Shown one piece after another: positions 22,901 through 36,324 of a stretch of 64,000 bases of DNA (position 1 is the stretch's first letter; each line of letters starts with the position of its first letter). The notes beneath the pieces are model-generated. The model ran no database searches. It had not been told where the DNA came from and saw only the letters and a program-made list of their open reading frames with translations. The stretch comes from Watersipora subatra. Its lineage: Eukaryota > Bryozoa > Gymnolaemata > Cheilostomatida > Watersiporidae. The translations under genes and the position numbers were made by a program. The stretch is from the NCBI RefSeq assembly GCF_963576615.1, contig NC_088708.1, forward strand, positions 68,592,672-68,656,671, read 5' to 3'.

Positions 22901-25900
22901 GAAGAGTGTATACACTAGATGCCTTTACTAGTGTAACGAGTGTACACTAGATGCCTTTACTAGTGTAACGAGTGTACACTAGATGCCTTTACTAGTGTAA
23001 AAAGTGTACACTAGATGCCTTTACTAGTGTAACGAGTGTATACACTAGATGCCTTCACTAGTGTGAAGAGTGTATACACTAGATGCCTTTACTAGTGTGA
23101 AGAGTGTACACTAGATGCCTTTACTAGTGTGAAGAGCATATACACTAGATGCCTTTACTAGTGTGAAGAGTGTATACACTAGATGCCTTTACTAGTGTGA
23201 AGAGCATATACACTAGATGCCTTTACTAGTGTAACGAGTGTATACACTAGATGCCTTTACTAGTGTGAAGAGTGTATACACTAGATGCCTTTACTAGTGT
23301 GAAGAGTGTACACTAGATGCCTTTACTAGTGTGAAGAGCATATACACTAGATGCCTTCACTAGTGTGAAGAGTGTATACACTAGATGCCTTTACTAGTGT
23401 GAAGAGTGTATACACTAGATGCCTTCACTAGTGTGAAGAGTGTATACACTAGATGCCTTTACTAGTGTAACGAGTGTACACTAGATGCCTTTACTAGTGT
23501 GAAGAGTGTACACTAGATGCCTTTACTAGTGTGAAGAGTGTATACACTAGATGCCTTCACTAGTGTGAAGAGTGTATACACTAGATGCCTTTACTAGTGT
23601 AACGAGTGTACACTAGATGCCTTTACTAGTGTGAAGAGTGTATACGCTAGATGCCTTTACTAGTGTAACGAGTGTACACTAGATGCCTTTACTAGTGTGA
23701 AGAGTGTATACACTAGATGCCTTTACTAGTGTGAAGAGTGTATACACTATATGCCTTTACTAGTGTGAAGAGTGTATACGCTAGATGCCTTTACTAGTGT
23801 GAAGAGTGTATACACTAGATGCCTTTACTAGTGTGAAGAGTGTATACACTATATGCCTTTACTAGTGTGAAGAGTGTACGCTAGATGCCTTTACTAGTGT
23901 AACGAGTGTACACTAGATGCCTTTACTAGTGTGAAGAGTGTACACTAGATGCCTTTACTAGTGTAACGAGTGTACGCTAGATGCCTTTACTAGTGTAACG
24001 AGTGTACACTAGATGCCTTTACTAGTGTGAAGAGTGTATACACTAGATGCCTTTACTAGTGTAACGAGTGTACACTAGATGCCTTTACTAGTGTGAAGAG
24101 TGTACACTAGATGCCTTTACTAGTGTGAAGAGTGTATACACTAGATGCCTTTACTAGTGTGAAGAGTGTATACACTATATGCCTTTACTAGTGTGAAGAG
24201 TGTATACGCTAGATGCCTTTACTAGTGTGAAGAGTGTATACGCTAGATGCCTTTACTAGTGTGAAGAGTGTATACACTAGATGCCTTTACTAGTGTGAAG
24301 AGTGTATACACTAGATGCCTTCACTAGTGTGAAGAGTGTATACACTAGATGCCTTTACTAGTGTGAAGAGTGTACGCTAGATGCCTTTACTAGTGTGAAG
24401 AGTGTATACACTAGATGCCTTTACTAGTGTGAAGAGTGTATACACTAGATGCCTTTACTAGTGTGAAGAGTGTATACACTAGATACCTTTACTAGTGTGA
24501 AGAGTGTATACGCTAGATGCCTTTACTAGTGTGAAGAGTGTACGCTAGATGCCTTTACTAGTGTGAAGAGTGTATACACTAGATGCCTTTACTAGTGTGA
24601 AGAGTGTATACACTAGATGCCTTTACTAGTGTGAAGAGTGTATACACTAGATGCCTTTACTAGTGTGAAGAGTGTATACACTAGATGCCTTTACTAGTGT
24701 GAAGAGTGTATACGCTAGATACCTTTACTAGTGTGAAGAGTGTATACACTAGATGCCTTTACTAGTGTAACGAGTGTACACTAGATGCCTTCACTAGTGT
24801 GAAGAGTGTATACACTAGATGCCTTCACTAGTGTGAAGAGTGTATACACTAGATGCCTTCACTAGTGTGAAGAGTGTACACTAGATGCCTTTACTAGTGT
24901 GAAGAGTGTATACACTAGATGCCTTTACTAGTGTGAAGAGTGTATACACTAGATGCCTTTACTAGTGTGAAGAGTGTATACACTAGATGCCTTTACTAGT
25001 GTGAAGAGTGTATACACTAGATGCCTTTACTAGTGTGAAGAGTGTATACGCTAGATGCCTTTACTAGTGTGAAGAGTGTATACACTAGATGCCTTCACTA
25101 GTGTGAAAAGTGTATACACTAGATGCCTTTACTAGTGTGAAGAGTGTATACACTAGATGCCTTTACTAGTGTGAAGAGTGTACACTAGATGCCTTTACTA
25201 GTGTAACGAGTGTACACTAGATGCCTTTACTAGTGTGAAGAGTGTATACGCTAGATGCCTTTACTAGTGTAACGAGTGTACACTAGATGCCTTTACTAGT
25301 GTGAAGAGTGTATACACTAGATGCCTTTACTAGTGTGAAGAGTGTATACGCTAGATGCCTTTACTAGTGTGAAGAGTGTATACACTAGATGCCTTTACTA
25401 GTGTGAAGAGTGTATACGCTAGATGCCTTTACTAGTGTGAAGAGTGTATACACTAGATGCCTTCACTAGTGTGAAGAGTGTATACACTAGATGCCTTTAC
25501 TAGTGTGAAGAGTGTATACACTAGATGCCTTTACTAGTGTAACGAGTGTACACTAGATGCCTTTACTAGTGTGAAGAGTGTACACTAGATGCCTTCACTA
25601 GTGTGAAGAGTGTATACACTAGATGCCTTTACTAGTGTGAAGAGTGTATACGCTAGATGCCTTTACTAGTGTGAAGAGTGTATACGCTAGATGCCTTTAC
25701 TAGTGTGAAGAGTGTATACACTAGATGCCTTTACTAGTGTAACGAGTGTACACTAGATGCCTTTACTAGTGTGAAGAGTGTACACTAGATGCCTTCACTA
25801 GTGTGAAGAGTGTATACACTAGATGCCTTTACTAGTGTGAAGAGTGTATACACTAGATGCCTTTACTAGTGTAACGAGTGTATACACTAGATGCCTTCAC

Positions 25901-28900
25901 TAGTGTGAAGAGTTTACACTAGATGCCTTTACTAGTGTGAAGAGCATATACACTATATGCCTTTACTAGTGTGAAGAGTGTATACACTAGATGCCTTTAC
26001 TAGTGTAACGAGTGTATACACTAGATGCCTTTACTCGTGTGAAGAGTTTACACTAGATGCCTTTACTAGTGTGAAGAGCATATACACTATATGCCTTTAC
26101 TAGTGTGAAGAGTGTATACACTAGATGCCTTCACTAGTGTGAAGAGTGTATACACTAGATGCCTTTACTAGTGTGAAGAGTTTACACTAGATGCCTTTAC
26201 TAGTGTGAAGAGTGTATACACTAGATGCCTTTACTAGTGTAACGAGTGTATACACTAGATGCCTTTACTAGTGTGAAGAGTTTACACTAGATGCCTTTAC
26301 TAGTGTGAAGAGTGTATACACTAGATGCCTTCACTAGTGTGAAGAGTGTATACGCTAGATGCCTTTACTAGTGTGAAGAGTGTATACGCTAGATGCCTTT
26401 ACTAATGTGAAGAGTGTATACACTAGATGCCTTCACTAGTGTAACGAGTGTACACTAGATGCCTTTACTAGTGTGAAGAGTGTATAGGCTAGATGCCTTT
26501 ACTAGTGTGAAGAGTGTACACTAGATGCCTTTACTAGTGTGAAGAGTGTATACACTAGATGCCTTTACTAGTGTAACGAGTGTATACACTAGATGCCTTT
26601 ACTAGTGTGAAGAGTGTATAGGCTAGATGCCTTTACTAGTGTGAAGAGTGTACACTAGATGCCTTCACTAGTGTGAAGAGTGTATACACTAGATGCCTTT
26701 ACTAGTGTAACGAGTGTATACACTAGATGCCTTTACTAGTGTGAAGAGTGTATAGGCTAGATGCCTTTACTAGTGTGAAGAGTGTACACTAGATGCCTTT
26801 ACTAGTGTGAAGAGTGTATACACTAGATGCCTTCACTAGTGTGAAGAGTGTATACACTAGATGCCTTTACTAGTGTGAAGAGTGCATACACTAGATGCCT
26901 TTACTAGTGTGAAGAGTGTATACACTAGATGCCTTTACTAGTGTGAAGAGTGTATACACTAGATGCCTTTACTAGTGTGAAGAGTGTATACACTAGATGC
27001 CTTTACTAGTGTGAAGAGTTTACACTAGATGCCTTTACTAGTGTGAAGAGTGTATACACTAGATGCCTTTACTAGTGTGAAGAGTGTATAGGCTAGATGC
27101 CTTTACTAGTGTGAAGAGTGTACACTAGATGCCTTTACTAGTGTGAAGAGTGTATACACTAGATGCCTTTACTAGTGTGAAGAGTGTATACACTAGATGC
27201 CTTTACTAGTGTGAAGAGTTTACACTAGATGCCTTTACTAGTGTGAAGAGTGTATACACTAGATGCCTTCACTAGTGTGAAGAGTGTATAGGCTAGATGC
27301 CTTTACTAGTGTGAAGAGTGTACACTAGATGCCTTTACTAGTGTGAAGAGTGTATACACTAGATGCCTTCACCAGTGTGAAGAGTGTATACACTAGATGC
27401 CTTTACTAGTGTGAAGAGTGCATACACTAGATGCCTTTACTAGTGTGAAGAGTGTATACACTAGATGCCTTTACTAGTGTGAAGAGTGTATACACTAGAT
27501 GCCTTTACTAGTGTGAAGAGTGTATACACTAGATGCCTTTACTAGTGTGAAGAGTGTACACTAGATGCCTTTACTAGTGTGAAGAGTGTATACACTAGAT
27601 GCCTTTACTAGTGTGAAGAGTGTATACACTAGATGCCTTTACTAGTGTGAAGAGTGCATACACTAGATGCCTTTACTAGTGTGAAGAGTGTATACACTAG
27701 ATGCCTTTACTAGTGTGAAGAGTGTATACACTAGATGCCTTTACTAGTGTGAAGAGTGTATACACTAGATGCCTTCACTAGTGTGAAGAGTGTATACACT
27801 AGATGCCTTTACTAGTGTGAAGAGTGTATACACTAGATGCCTTTACTAGTGTGAAGAGTGTATACACTAGATGCCTTTACTAGTGTGAAGAGTGCATACA
27901 CTAGATGCCTTTACTAGTGTGAAGAGTGTATACGCTAGATGCCTTTACTAGTGTGAAGAGTATACACTAGATGCCTTTACTAGTGTGAAGAGTGTATACA
28001 CTAGATGCCTTTACTAGTGTGAAGAGTGTATACACTAGATGCCTTTACTAGTGTGAAGAGTGTATACACTAGATGCCTTTACTAGTGTGAAGAGTGTATA
28101 CACTATATGCCTTTACTAGTGTGAAGAGTGTATACACTAGATGCCTTTACTAGTGTGAAGAGTGTATACACTAGATGCCTTTACTAGTGTGAAGAGTGTA
28201 TACACTAGATGCCTTTACTAGTGTGAAGAGTGTATACACTAGATGCCTTTACTAGTGTGAAGAGTGTATACACTAGATGCCTTTACTAGTGTAAAGAGTG
28301 TATACACTAGATGCCTTTACTAGTGTGAAGAGTGTATACACTAGATGCCTTTACTAGTGTAAAGAGTGTATACACTATATGCCTTTACTAGTGTGAAGAG
28401 TGTATACACTAGATGCCTTTACTAGTGTGAAGAGTGTATACACTAGATGCCTTTACTAGTGTAACGAGTGTACACTAGATGCCTTTACTAGTGTGAAGAG
28501 TGTATACGCTAGATTGTATAGTTATCTGATACATACAGTGTCACCTCCAGATGCGAATGATATCTCCTCCATGCTGTGGTGTAGAATAGTGCGCTTGGTG
28601 TCAAGAGAGACCATGCTTATGTTGTCTGTGGTGATTGTCAGCGTAACATCGTGTCCAGCGTGTGTGAGATTGGGAGGCTCACTGAGATGCTTTGCTACCT
28701 TCTTATCCTGTAAGATGGTAGCACCAATAGGAAAGTTCTTGGACAACATGGCAGTTTCTTATTTCCTACACATACTCCTTGGGAATGCGCGTGACAAAAT
28801 ATCAACAAGATATTTCTCGTGTAATGGAGTAGGCGTGTAGATACACTTGGTGTTGTTCTCTACACGCAGCTTTCAGCTATATGTGACCCGTATGTGACAG

Positions 28901-31900
28901 TAATTATTCTATTGATGACCCGCAAACGCATCTAATAATAATATTTTCAGCATACGGTGAGGATGTTGAATGTGAGGCAATCGCTAGGTTATTGTAGACT
29001 ACATACAAACAACATAATCTTTCTAGATTTACAGCTATAACGCATATGCGTTTATCCACTATCAAAGCAACCCTAGCTGGTTAGCCCGTACCTCCCTCAA
29101 GGCAAAAACTACTGGGATTTTATTAAAACTGTAAAGGTTATGTGACGGCGTAAATTCGAACAATTACAAACAATCCTACACATCGACTAGCAAAAGTTTA
29201 TATTCATAAAAAACCTGTAGATTTTCACACACCTCACAGTTATTCCTTTGTGACTACAAAGTGTATGAATTTGAGAAACCTATCACAAATAACATGATGA
29301 ACTAACGACTGACCCAAAACTGGCCGTACTAAATATCTAATATGGCAGCGATACTGATATGAATGACCCGCTGCTGCAGTTTATCAAAGGTTAAAAGTGT
29401 CACTAGTGATTACTAAGTGCAATCTCTCACAGATGTATCTAATAATCAGAAAGGTCCTTTGACGTGATAGCCACGGGAAAGATTACTGTCAGTCAAGGTT
29501 GAGATAGTCCCATTGTATGGGTATATCTCAAATCATATGATGTGGTCACTGCCTAATGATGAGTCATTACATCTTTGTAACAGTTCTATTTAAAACTATT
29601 TATAGCAATGAATACTGCGGTAGCAATCTAATGCGTAGTTAGGTCTGATGATTGGCGACACCCCAGTCCCACAGCAATGTACGGCTAGAAGACAACTTAA
29701 AGACAACCCGCACAATGTTGCTAATTACTAGTAGTATATCCTCTGGGCTCTCTATTCGTGTTTTTAGAATTAACATGATGCTATTCTGCAGATACACCTC
29801 CACAAATATCCAGATAGACACTTATAGTGCTTTGAACCGATTCTTTACCTTTTTCTTCCGATTAGTTGATTTGAGTCCTGCAGCCTCGGCCACTCGGCAT
29901 ATCGATTCTCTGCAATGCAGCAATAAGGTACTACAGTTTCAGATACTCATTTGAATAATCTACTGCTTCACTTAAATCTATGCCTTCTCCGATTTCAGTT
30001 CACACAAACTACTACTAGTCAACAGTGCTGCTATGCGGCTTAGAATAACACAATAAAATGATAAGCATTGATAGACTGTTGCATCTCCTATTTTGTAGAT
30101 GGTTATGGGAGCTCAAGTGCTTCCTTAGCCTGGTTCCTTTATACACCACAAGCACTGGTGGCAAGATCGCATGGCTATTGGCAATGAACGGGGAACCTAC
30201 GCGCCAGTACCACCGGTAGTTACCGGCGGTCAATGCAAGAGTTCAGAGTTGTTCAACTTTCGCATGGAGCCACAGGCAAAACCTTCCCGAAATGCACTGT
30301 ACAGGTGAAAGTCAGAATTTTTGAAACGACATGATGAACGACCATTTTTATGCGATCAGTAGTAACGCAGCTTTATAAGTGCAGCTAACACAAATCGCCG
30401 AGCCTAGCCCGCAAGTGTTTTGCGATGGGTTTCGCACCCAGTATGGGAACTATCCTTCAAGCACCAAAAGGCTGGTTCACACTATATCGCAGTATCTCGG
30501 CGTTAATGCCACAATACATCGGTGATCCTCGAAGATAACGATGTTTACACTATTACAGACCTATCCCATTTGCATCAGGAAATACTCCGTGACGTAGTGT
30601 TCCCATTTCTCTTTTTAATTTTTCGCAAAGAAAGTTAAGAAACCTCTTTGTTTTCGCGAGCTGAAATTAAATATTAGTCCCGCAGTGACTATCATAAATG
30701 GATATGAATAAATCACGCTATCCGCGAATTACCATCACCAAAATGGTTCACATTTGAAAGGCGCTCGGCAAAATATCAGGAAAATTTGACAGCTGCAAAC
30801 TTTCGTGACCGTCTGCGTTGCTTCGTCGATGCCATTGGTTCACGGTTCACGTAATCGACGATGAACGCCGAAAGAAAAACGTTGACAAACAGCTATATAG
30901 TATGAACCAGCCTTAGACTATAACATACTGTATCAGTATATTTAAGTTAAGATCAGTTTGTAGTCACTAACGCAATGCTTTCACAGCTAATAGAGACAAC
31001 AGCAGTAAGTCTAAATCGCTGAAAAGCCCAGCTCTCACACAAATCTAATTATCTTACGCATTATCATTATCATAAGAAGAAGACAAATATATATGGTTTG
31101 TTGTTAATACTCATCAATGGTGAATCACTGATTAATGTTCTATGCAAACAAGCACTGAGCTAAAACAGCTAGTAGTTCCTTGTATTGACCAAGTCACCAG
31201 GTGCGAAACTGATAAGTTCTGTTTAAATAAGGCTGCTATGGGAGCCTCGGATGATGAGAAGAGTCCGTAGCGCAGACCACAAAGGAGCAGACCGCAGAGC
31301 GTATCACTAAATAACAGTCTTGTTATGACAGAGCAATGGATGACACTGTTATGGTCGACTAGTGTGAAACTGCATTTCACTTCTTCATTTTATGAGTTTG
31401 ATGGGAATAAAGGAATGTTACACAATGAGAGACCTACCCTTGGGGAAATGAGACACTCTATAGTCTATAAACATGACGTTAAAGTAAGGTCACGAGGTCA
31501 CCGGCTACCACCGCTGCCTTGTTGTTTGATAAGAAAGCAAAAAACGATTATTTCGCAATCAGAGACCACATAATGGTAAATTTCTGAACCTAGTGGTACT
31601 GCCATACTAAACTTAGAGACGCTTTTGTAATCCTAACATAGTTTTCAAGGACTAAAATGTTATGATTAGGAATTTCTTTTTATCCCAAATTAGCTGCTAC
31701 ATTGATACACAGACCAAGGAGCAGCAAATCCAATTATTACCAATGGATTTGTATGATAAAATAGTATTCAACCAGAATTCTAATAGCAATTAACAATAAT
31801 TAGTCTTTTACAGCCACTTTTGGATGTCAGAAATTCACAAAATGACTAAAAAATGTAACCGTTAAACAACAAGGATTTTTATAAAGAATATTCATCTAAG

Positions 31901-33997
31901 AACCTGCCCTATGAAAGGCCAGATGATGAATGATTACTAATATCCAAAGAGTACAGTCGTATCCAGTCTCTATTCAAGATCGGTTGTTCTAACCACTACA
32001 GAAGCCATTCACAGAAATTTAAGAATAAAATTTCATTTAACAAATTTCAAATATATAGCTAAAAACAAAGTGACCAATTAAGTCTAAATGGTTAGATTAA
32101 ATATAGGAGAACAAGTCAAATGATGTTGCTATAACCCTACAGCGGTTGATAACCAAAGTCAGTTAACAGTTTCTAGGCAACTGCTTAGCCCATCCACTAA
32201 ACATGCTATCGGCACTACTCCATCACCCGTTGGGGCAATAATCTCAAAGTTAAAGAATATGGGCTAGATACGACCAGTTTGTTGCACAGAAAACCTGTTA
32301 ATAGAAACAGCGTGCAAGAAAGATTTCTCCAAAACAATTACTGCTTATAGATAATACACTGACATTCTGCTTATAAACCCCTGAGAAAAAAATCACTGGT
32401 TCGCTCTTAGCGCGTGCAGGCCATTTGCCTCTCATTCGAATGGACACACCAAGTGTGATAAAAAGTAGTTTATAATAGACTTCTGTTAAAATCTAATGAC
32501 ATGATCTTTTTGTGCACTCATGAATAAAAGCAGTTTAACATCGTCAAAAAGCGGCAATAAACACAACCTGTTGGATGCAAACCCATAGCGTCTAACATGT
32601 GCGGTATTAGCTCTGTGTTGTTAATAAAACCTACATTTAAAAATGTCTAACGTAGTTGGTAGGTTACAGAAAGGACTCTCACTGACACGCCAACAATACT
32701 AACAATAATAAACAGCAAACTCTAGGCTATATGATTGGGCAGCATTAGACTCTAATTATATAATGTAAAATTTCTTAACTCTGAGATTTATAAAAAGAAA
32801 ATACCTGAGCCCAGGCTATATAATGCATAGCGCAAAGCCCTGAGCATGTGGCTATACTGAACGGGAATAACAGTTTGAGGTAAAGCAGACCACAAACACT
32901 CAGTCATTAGTACACGAGTCGAGTCGTCAGAACATGAGTCGTTAGTACATGAGTGTTAGTACATGACATTCCGAGCAATTATCTATTTCGCCGAAGGAAC
33001 AAAAAAATTAGCTCTCTGAAATCCGGCAATCAACTAATGAAACAGTATGTTAATGCACACAAATGCAATTAAATGTAGCGAGCCAAAGATGCATTAACGA
33101 ATTGTATTTGGGCTGTCTCTCACCTTGCCACTGCTGTTCGTGAGTCAAAATCCAGAGTTTTCATGGATACAATCACCTCCATGCAGCCAACGTACTGGGA
33201 AATGAACATAACGCTTAAGATTATCGATTAAGATCAATATTAGATAGACTACTATGCAGGAATAACAATAATACAGTAAGTTAGATAAAGAAGGAAATGT
33301 ATCAGAAAAGTTTCTTGATTAGCGAAATAAATAACAGGAAAGGATTGATTAGGGTCAATAGCACTAAGGTTAGTAGAAAATAGCAATGGTTGCGCATTTA
33401 TTTCCTTGTAAGCCTTATAATTCCTTGAATATTACAAACTCTTTCCAAGTTGCAACACAAACCGTAGATCACATAGAGATACGTATAGTATACATATTTC
33501 AAAAGAACACTAAAACAGACACAGAGCTTTTTAATGAATTTGATCAGTGATAGGAATTTGCAACTGTTTGTCTTTAAATAGAACTGCGACAGGTGGCATG
33601 ATAATGATCATCGTACTATTATATTAGAGAACAAAAAGTAGCAGTTCAATTGTGACTTCTTCAATTTAATATCTTCAAACCGGACTAAAGACATACAATA
33701 TTGGACTCAATAACAAACTCACTACCAAGCCCTCATCCTAAACAATGCGCAATGTAATGTACAACTAGATGGTTTCGTAGTTTACAGTAGCGCAGAGGGT
33801 ACCCTTAGCTGGTCAACCGCAAAACAATGCTTTTTCTGCCACATACATACCCGAACTATGTAGCTAATTCCAGACGGTCGCTCCAATTGGTTGGCAGCGT
33901 GTATCCATCCATTTTCAGGCTTGTTAAGACATGTGCCAGTTTTCGACCACTCTTCAGCCCGCGAGCCGTTAGCGCCGTATTTCTTTTTAGTTGCCAT
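16942..33997 (-). CDS. SHC1: SHC-transforming (Shc) adaptor protein, 8 coding exons, 404 aa
   Basis: Adaptor that links activated receptor tyrosine kinases to GRB2/SOS and Ras at the plasma membrane. Exons: 33851-33997, 33124-33194, 29849-29909, 28537-28707, 22480-22588, 19157-19226, 18596-18926, 18382-18513, 16942-17064, counting nine blocks of which all are coding and in phase. PTB domain about residues 25-205 (SGISYIVRYVGCMEV, EEISFASGGD, FVAYVAKDSANQRACHVLE, AQAFELRYKQML). The CH1-like linker (211-308) has YYN at 227-229, equivalent to human Y239/Y240, a second GRB2-type YQN at 282-284 and a PPPIPPLP stretch. SH2 about 309-404 (EPWFHGKL, FLVRES with R334, HLLLVDPEGVVRTKD). A TAG codon directly precedes the ATG in frame, and a splice acceptor at 34032-34033 implies a separate 5' UTR exon. 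It is shorter than human p52 (about 473), mainly in the linker. Confidence 0.95.
17259..18170. mobile_element. TA-flanked DNA transposon remnant / MITE (912 bp)
   Basis: Left end CAGTGCATCCTCTGGATAC and right end (minus strand) CAGTGCACCCTGAGGATAC form inverted termini. TA flanks both sides (17257-17258 and 18171-18172). This is Tc1/mariner-superfamily-like. An 84-codon open frame inside (17298-17552) is not recognised as transposase. It lies in the last intron of SHC. Confidence 0.75.
17792..17853. repeat. dispersed repeat also present at 2925-3005
   Basis: About 60 bp starting aaatacatactaaaactt and ending near taaacttatttaa is shared in direct orientation with 2925-3005. It lies inside the TA-flanked element, so 2925-3005 may be a fragment of the same family. 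Confidence 0.55.
19973..20739. mobile_element. long-TIR foldback element (767 bp), copy A
   Basis: The ends AATGTACGGCCACATGTAAC and (minus strand) AAGGTACGGCCACACATAAC continue as inverted arms for roughly 250-300 bp each around a short centre. TA lies on both sides (19971-19972 and 20740-20741). The left arm carries an internal duplication of about 120 bp (about 20112-20237 and 20241-20355). There is no coding capacity. It lies in an SHC intron, and a related copy is at 59695-60231. Confidence 0.8.
21173..21826. mobile_element. mariner-like MITE (654 bp)
   Basis: Inverted termini CAGTGGAACTTCTA at the left and, on the minus strand, CAGTGGAACTTCTA at the right. TA precedes the left end; CA follows the right, probably a mutated TA. 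No open frame of note. It lies in an SHC intron. Confidence 0.75.
22891..28514. repeat. giant 32/34-bp minisatellite, about 168 units, filling an SHC intron
   Basis: The unit is about 34 bp: tgcctttactagtgtgaaga followed by gtgtatacactaga. A 32-bp form lacks TA in gtgtaTAcac. The array is 5.6 kb without interruption and fills about 95% of the intron 22589-28536. Each unit contains inverted arms CTAGTGT...ACACTAG and the 10-bp palindrome GTGTATACAC. Variant classes (aacgag, gaagagcata, gaagagttta, tataggc, tgcataca, cttcac) are clustered, not random. All frames are closed by frequent tag/cta. The array ends about 20 bases from the splice donor of the PTB exon 28537-28707. Confidence 0.98.
26481..26882. 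repeat. 134-bp higher-order repeat inside the minisatellite
   Basis: The rare variant tgtataggct recurs at 26481, 26615 and 26749, exactly 134 bp apart (four units, 34+32+34+34). The intervening units keep the same variant order, including aacgag. Later occurrences at 27085 and 27285 are spaced 336 and 200 bp. Confidence 0.75.
30468..30914. mobile_element. MITE with AAGGCTGGTTCA termini (447 bp)
   Basis: Left AAGGCTGGTTCACACTATAT matches the right end read on the minus strand, AAGGCTGGTTCATACTATAT. The target duplication is unclear, so the superfamily is unassigned. The interior is locally richer in CG than the surroundings. It lies in an SHC intron. Confidence 0.75.
32901..32967. repeat. 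short imperfect tandem repeat, about 3 units
   Basis: Variants of tcattagtacacgagtcg recur three to four times. It lies in an SHC intron just before the exon 33124-33194 region. Confidence 0.55.
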
Positions 33998-36282
33998 CTA
34001 GCGGAATTTGATCGCTCGCCTTCTTAATACACTGCAGAAAAATAGGGAAACAGTTTCACATAGGCAAGTTGATGGAATTGACTGTCAAAACCATTAAATA
34101 GCAATTGTATTAAAAGCTATGGTCGCATCTGTATTTGATTGGCTTTGCATCATATCATGGCGAGCAATGATAAGTTTATGTCACTTCCTGTGTGAGTCAG
34201 AATAGGAAAATTGAAATACTTCTTAAATATGCATATGCGTGTGCTGCCATCTTGTAAAAGCTAATATTGATGTTGTCCAGTCTATGCATCGAGAGGATGA
34301 ACATATGTCAAGAATAGTAAACAAGGTAGCAAACGCACCGCAACACCAATCCTAGAAAAATCCATGTAAATTTCCAATCAGGTCACACACTAAATGAACG
34401 AAAGTTTTTATACGGATTACATATGAAAATAACTGCATAAGGCAATTGTATAACTCAATTCACTTTGCTAACTTCCAGCTCTCTAGCTATCTATTTAATA
34501 ATTGATGTTGATATATACATATCTGTTATTGATCAGTCCCGATGCAGAACTAGGAGTATAAAGGTGCAGTCTAACATTTCCATGTGCATTGTCAAACATA
34601 TCTATTTACTGTATAATTCAAGACAACTAATATGAATTTGCAGCACAAACAGCTTAAATAATATTGAAATTGAATAGGCAGCTGCCTTCAGTTATAAATT
34701 AAATCCAAGTAATGTTTATTCTTTCTAGATGAGTTTTCATTCTGAATGCTGCTATGGCTACTAGGTTATTAATTGTTAGGTCAGGTTACCTGATGTTTGC
34801 TAGTGCGCAGTGAATAGTAAACCTAGTTTTCATTCAGATTTTGACTAAAATAGGTGTTCGAGATGACTTTATTGAGACTCCGTCAGGATAATGACAAATA
34901 ACCTTTAATTATTAACTTCATAAAAATGATTTGCAAATTTAAAATTTTACAACAAAATATTTTTTGAAGTCAATTTTAAAAATTTAGCACAAAACTGACT
35001 ACTTAAACCCTTAACCTTTTGACCGCAGCATTCTTCCTAACGCCAAGTGCTGCGGCGCCACATTTTATTCACTCAAACACTACACATTTTTTTTGGTTTT
35101 TGCTCTGTTACACATCTCATTAGAACCCTTTACACAACAGAATATGACCAATCATCGTGCCTGTATTGTGTGACCTTATAGGAAACCAGACAAAGCCGAA
35201 TGCAAAAAACTTGTTTTTGGAAGTAAAAATACCACTCTCTGGGCTCTAGTTCATATTTCATCCATGCTGGCTGTTTTATTTTGCTGCCTAAAATGTTAAG
35301 ATAACGTGAAAACAGTTTGGACACGCTAGAATAAATTAATTCAGAGTTATATAACGTAATAGAAATATAATAAAACCCGGAAATACAGCTCAGAAAAAAC
35401 GTAAAATCGAGGGACAAATAAATTTGTATCATTCAAAATATGATTATCAGTAGCAAAAACCTCTTAAAATTAAAGACAATGAGTGCTCCCACAAAAAATA
35501 TTTTGAATTTAAACTAAATGACATGGTAACAATGTTAGACATAAAACACCATACAAAACGTAAGTCCTTTTTATAGAAATGAATGGTTTCTGATAATTTA
35601 CCTGGGCAAAACAACGTTCTTTTCTGTTGGTGAGAAAAGCAATTACCAAGCAATATAGCATTTCCTTTAAAACAATTCATTGGTGGATACAGGTTTAGAC
35701 TGTCTTGAAACTCGAATTAAGGGGGCTGTCACGAAGCTTTAAAAGTATCCATAAAGTTTTACAAAGCGTTTGCAACATTGCGATTGAATGGGTACTGCTT
35801 TACCTATATCCACTATCCGTTATCTTTTACCACTATTAATTAAATCCTTGTTCAAAATGTCTAAAACTGCATCAAAGGCAATATAAATATATTTCTACTG
35901 TAAATATATCAGGTTTGTAGATATTTTATAAACATGATATGCTCATTCACTGCTTATTAAGTTTCTGAGTCATTGTAGATTCGCAGAAATGCAAAATTGG
36001 CACTATGTCACAAAAGCATTTGTGCAGAAATGCGAAAACAGCACTGAAGGAGTTAAAAAAACAAGCTATGAATTTAAAGTGCTACTGATTTAATAATGTA
36101 ATAACTATCAATAGTAATGGCATGTTTCTGTCATGTGGTGACAATGCTTGATAGTGTTCTCATGTTCTAGTAGAGAAACCCACCGCCAGGACTAGTTTTT
36201 AAAAGCTACCTTGGGTGGTCCTAACACTTATCAAGGAGTTCTTCTGGGACGGTCAGATTAACCCGTAGGGGTGCCTCAAGCA

Positions 36283-36324
36283 GAGTTGTACAAATCGAGT
36301 TGTACAACTCGATTTGTACAACTC
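36283..36324. repeat. perfect 42-bp palindrome
   Basis: The half-site GAGTTGTACAAATCGAGTTG plus T is followed by its exact reverse complement with no spacer. Related palindromes follow at 36325-36350 and 36508-36545 (CAAACTCGAGTTTG, ACAACTCGAGTTGT). Confidence 0.9.

Noticed and set aside
22891-28514. Minisatellite considered as a CRISPR-like or coding repeat array
   Set aside because: Units are contiguous without unique spacers, the context is an animal intron, and every frame is closed by frequent stops.
28493-28840. 115-codon plus-strand frame at the end of the minisatellite
   Set aside because: Antisense to the SHC PTB exon 28537-28707.
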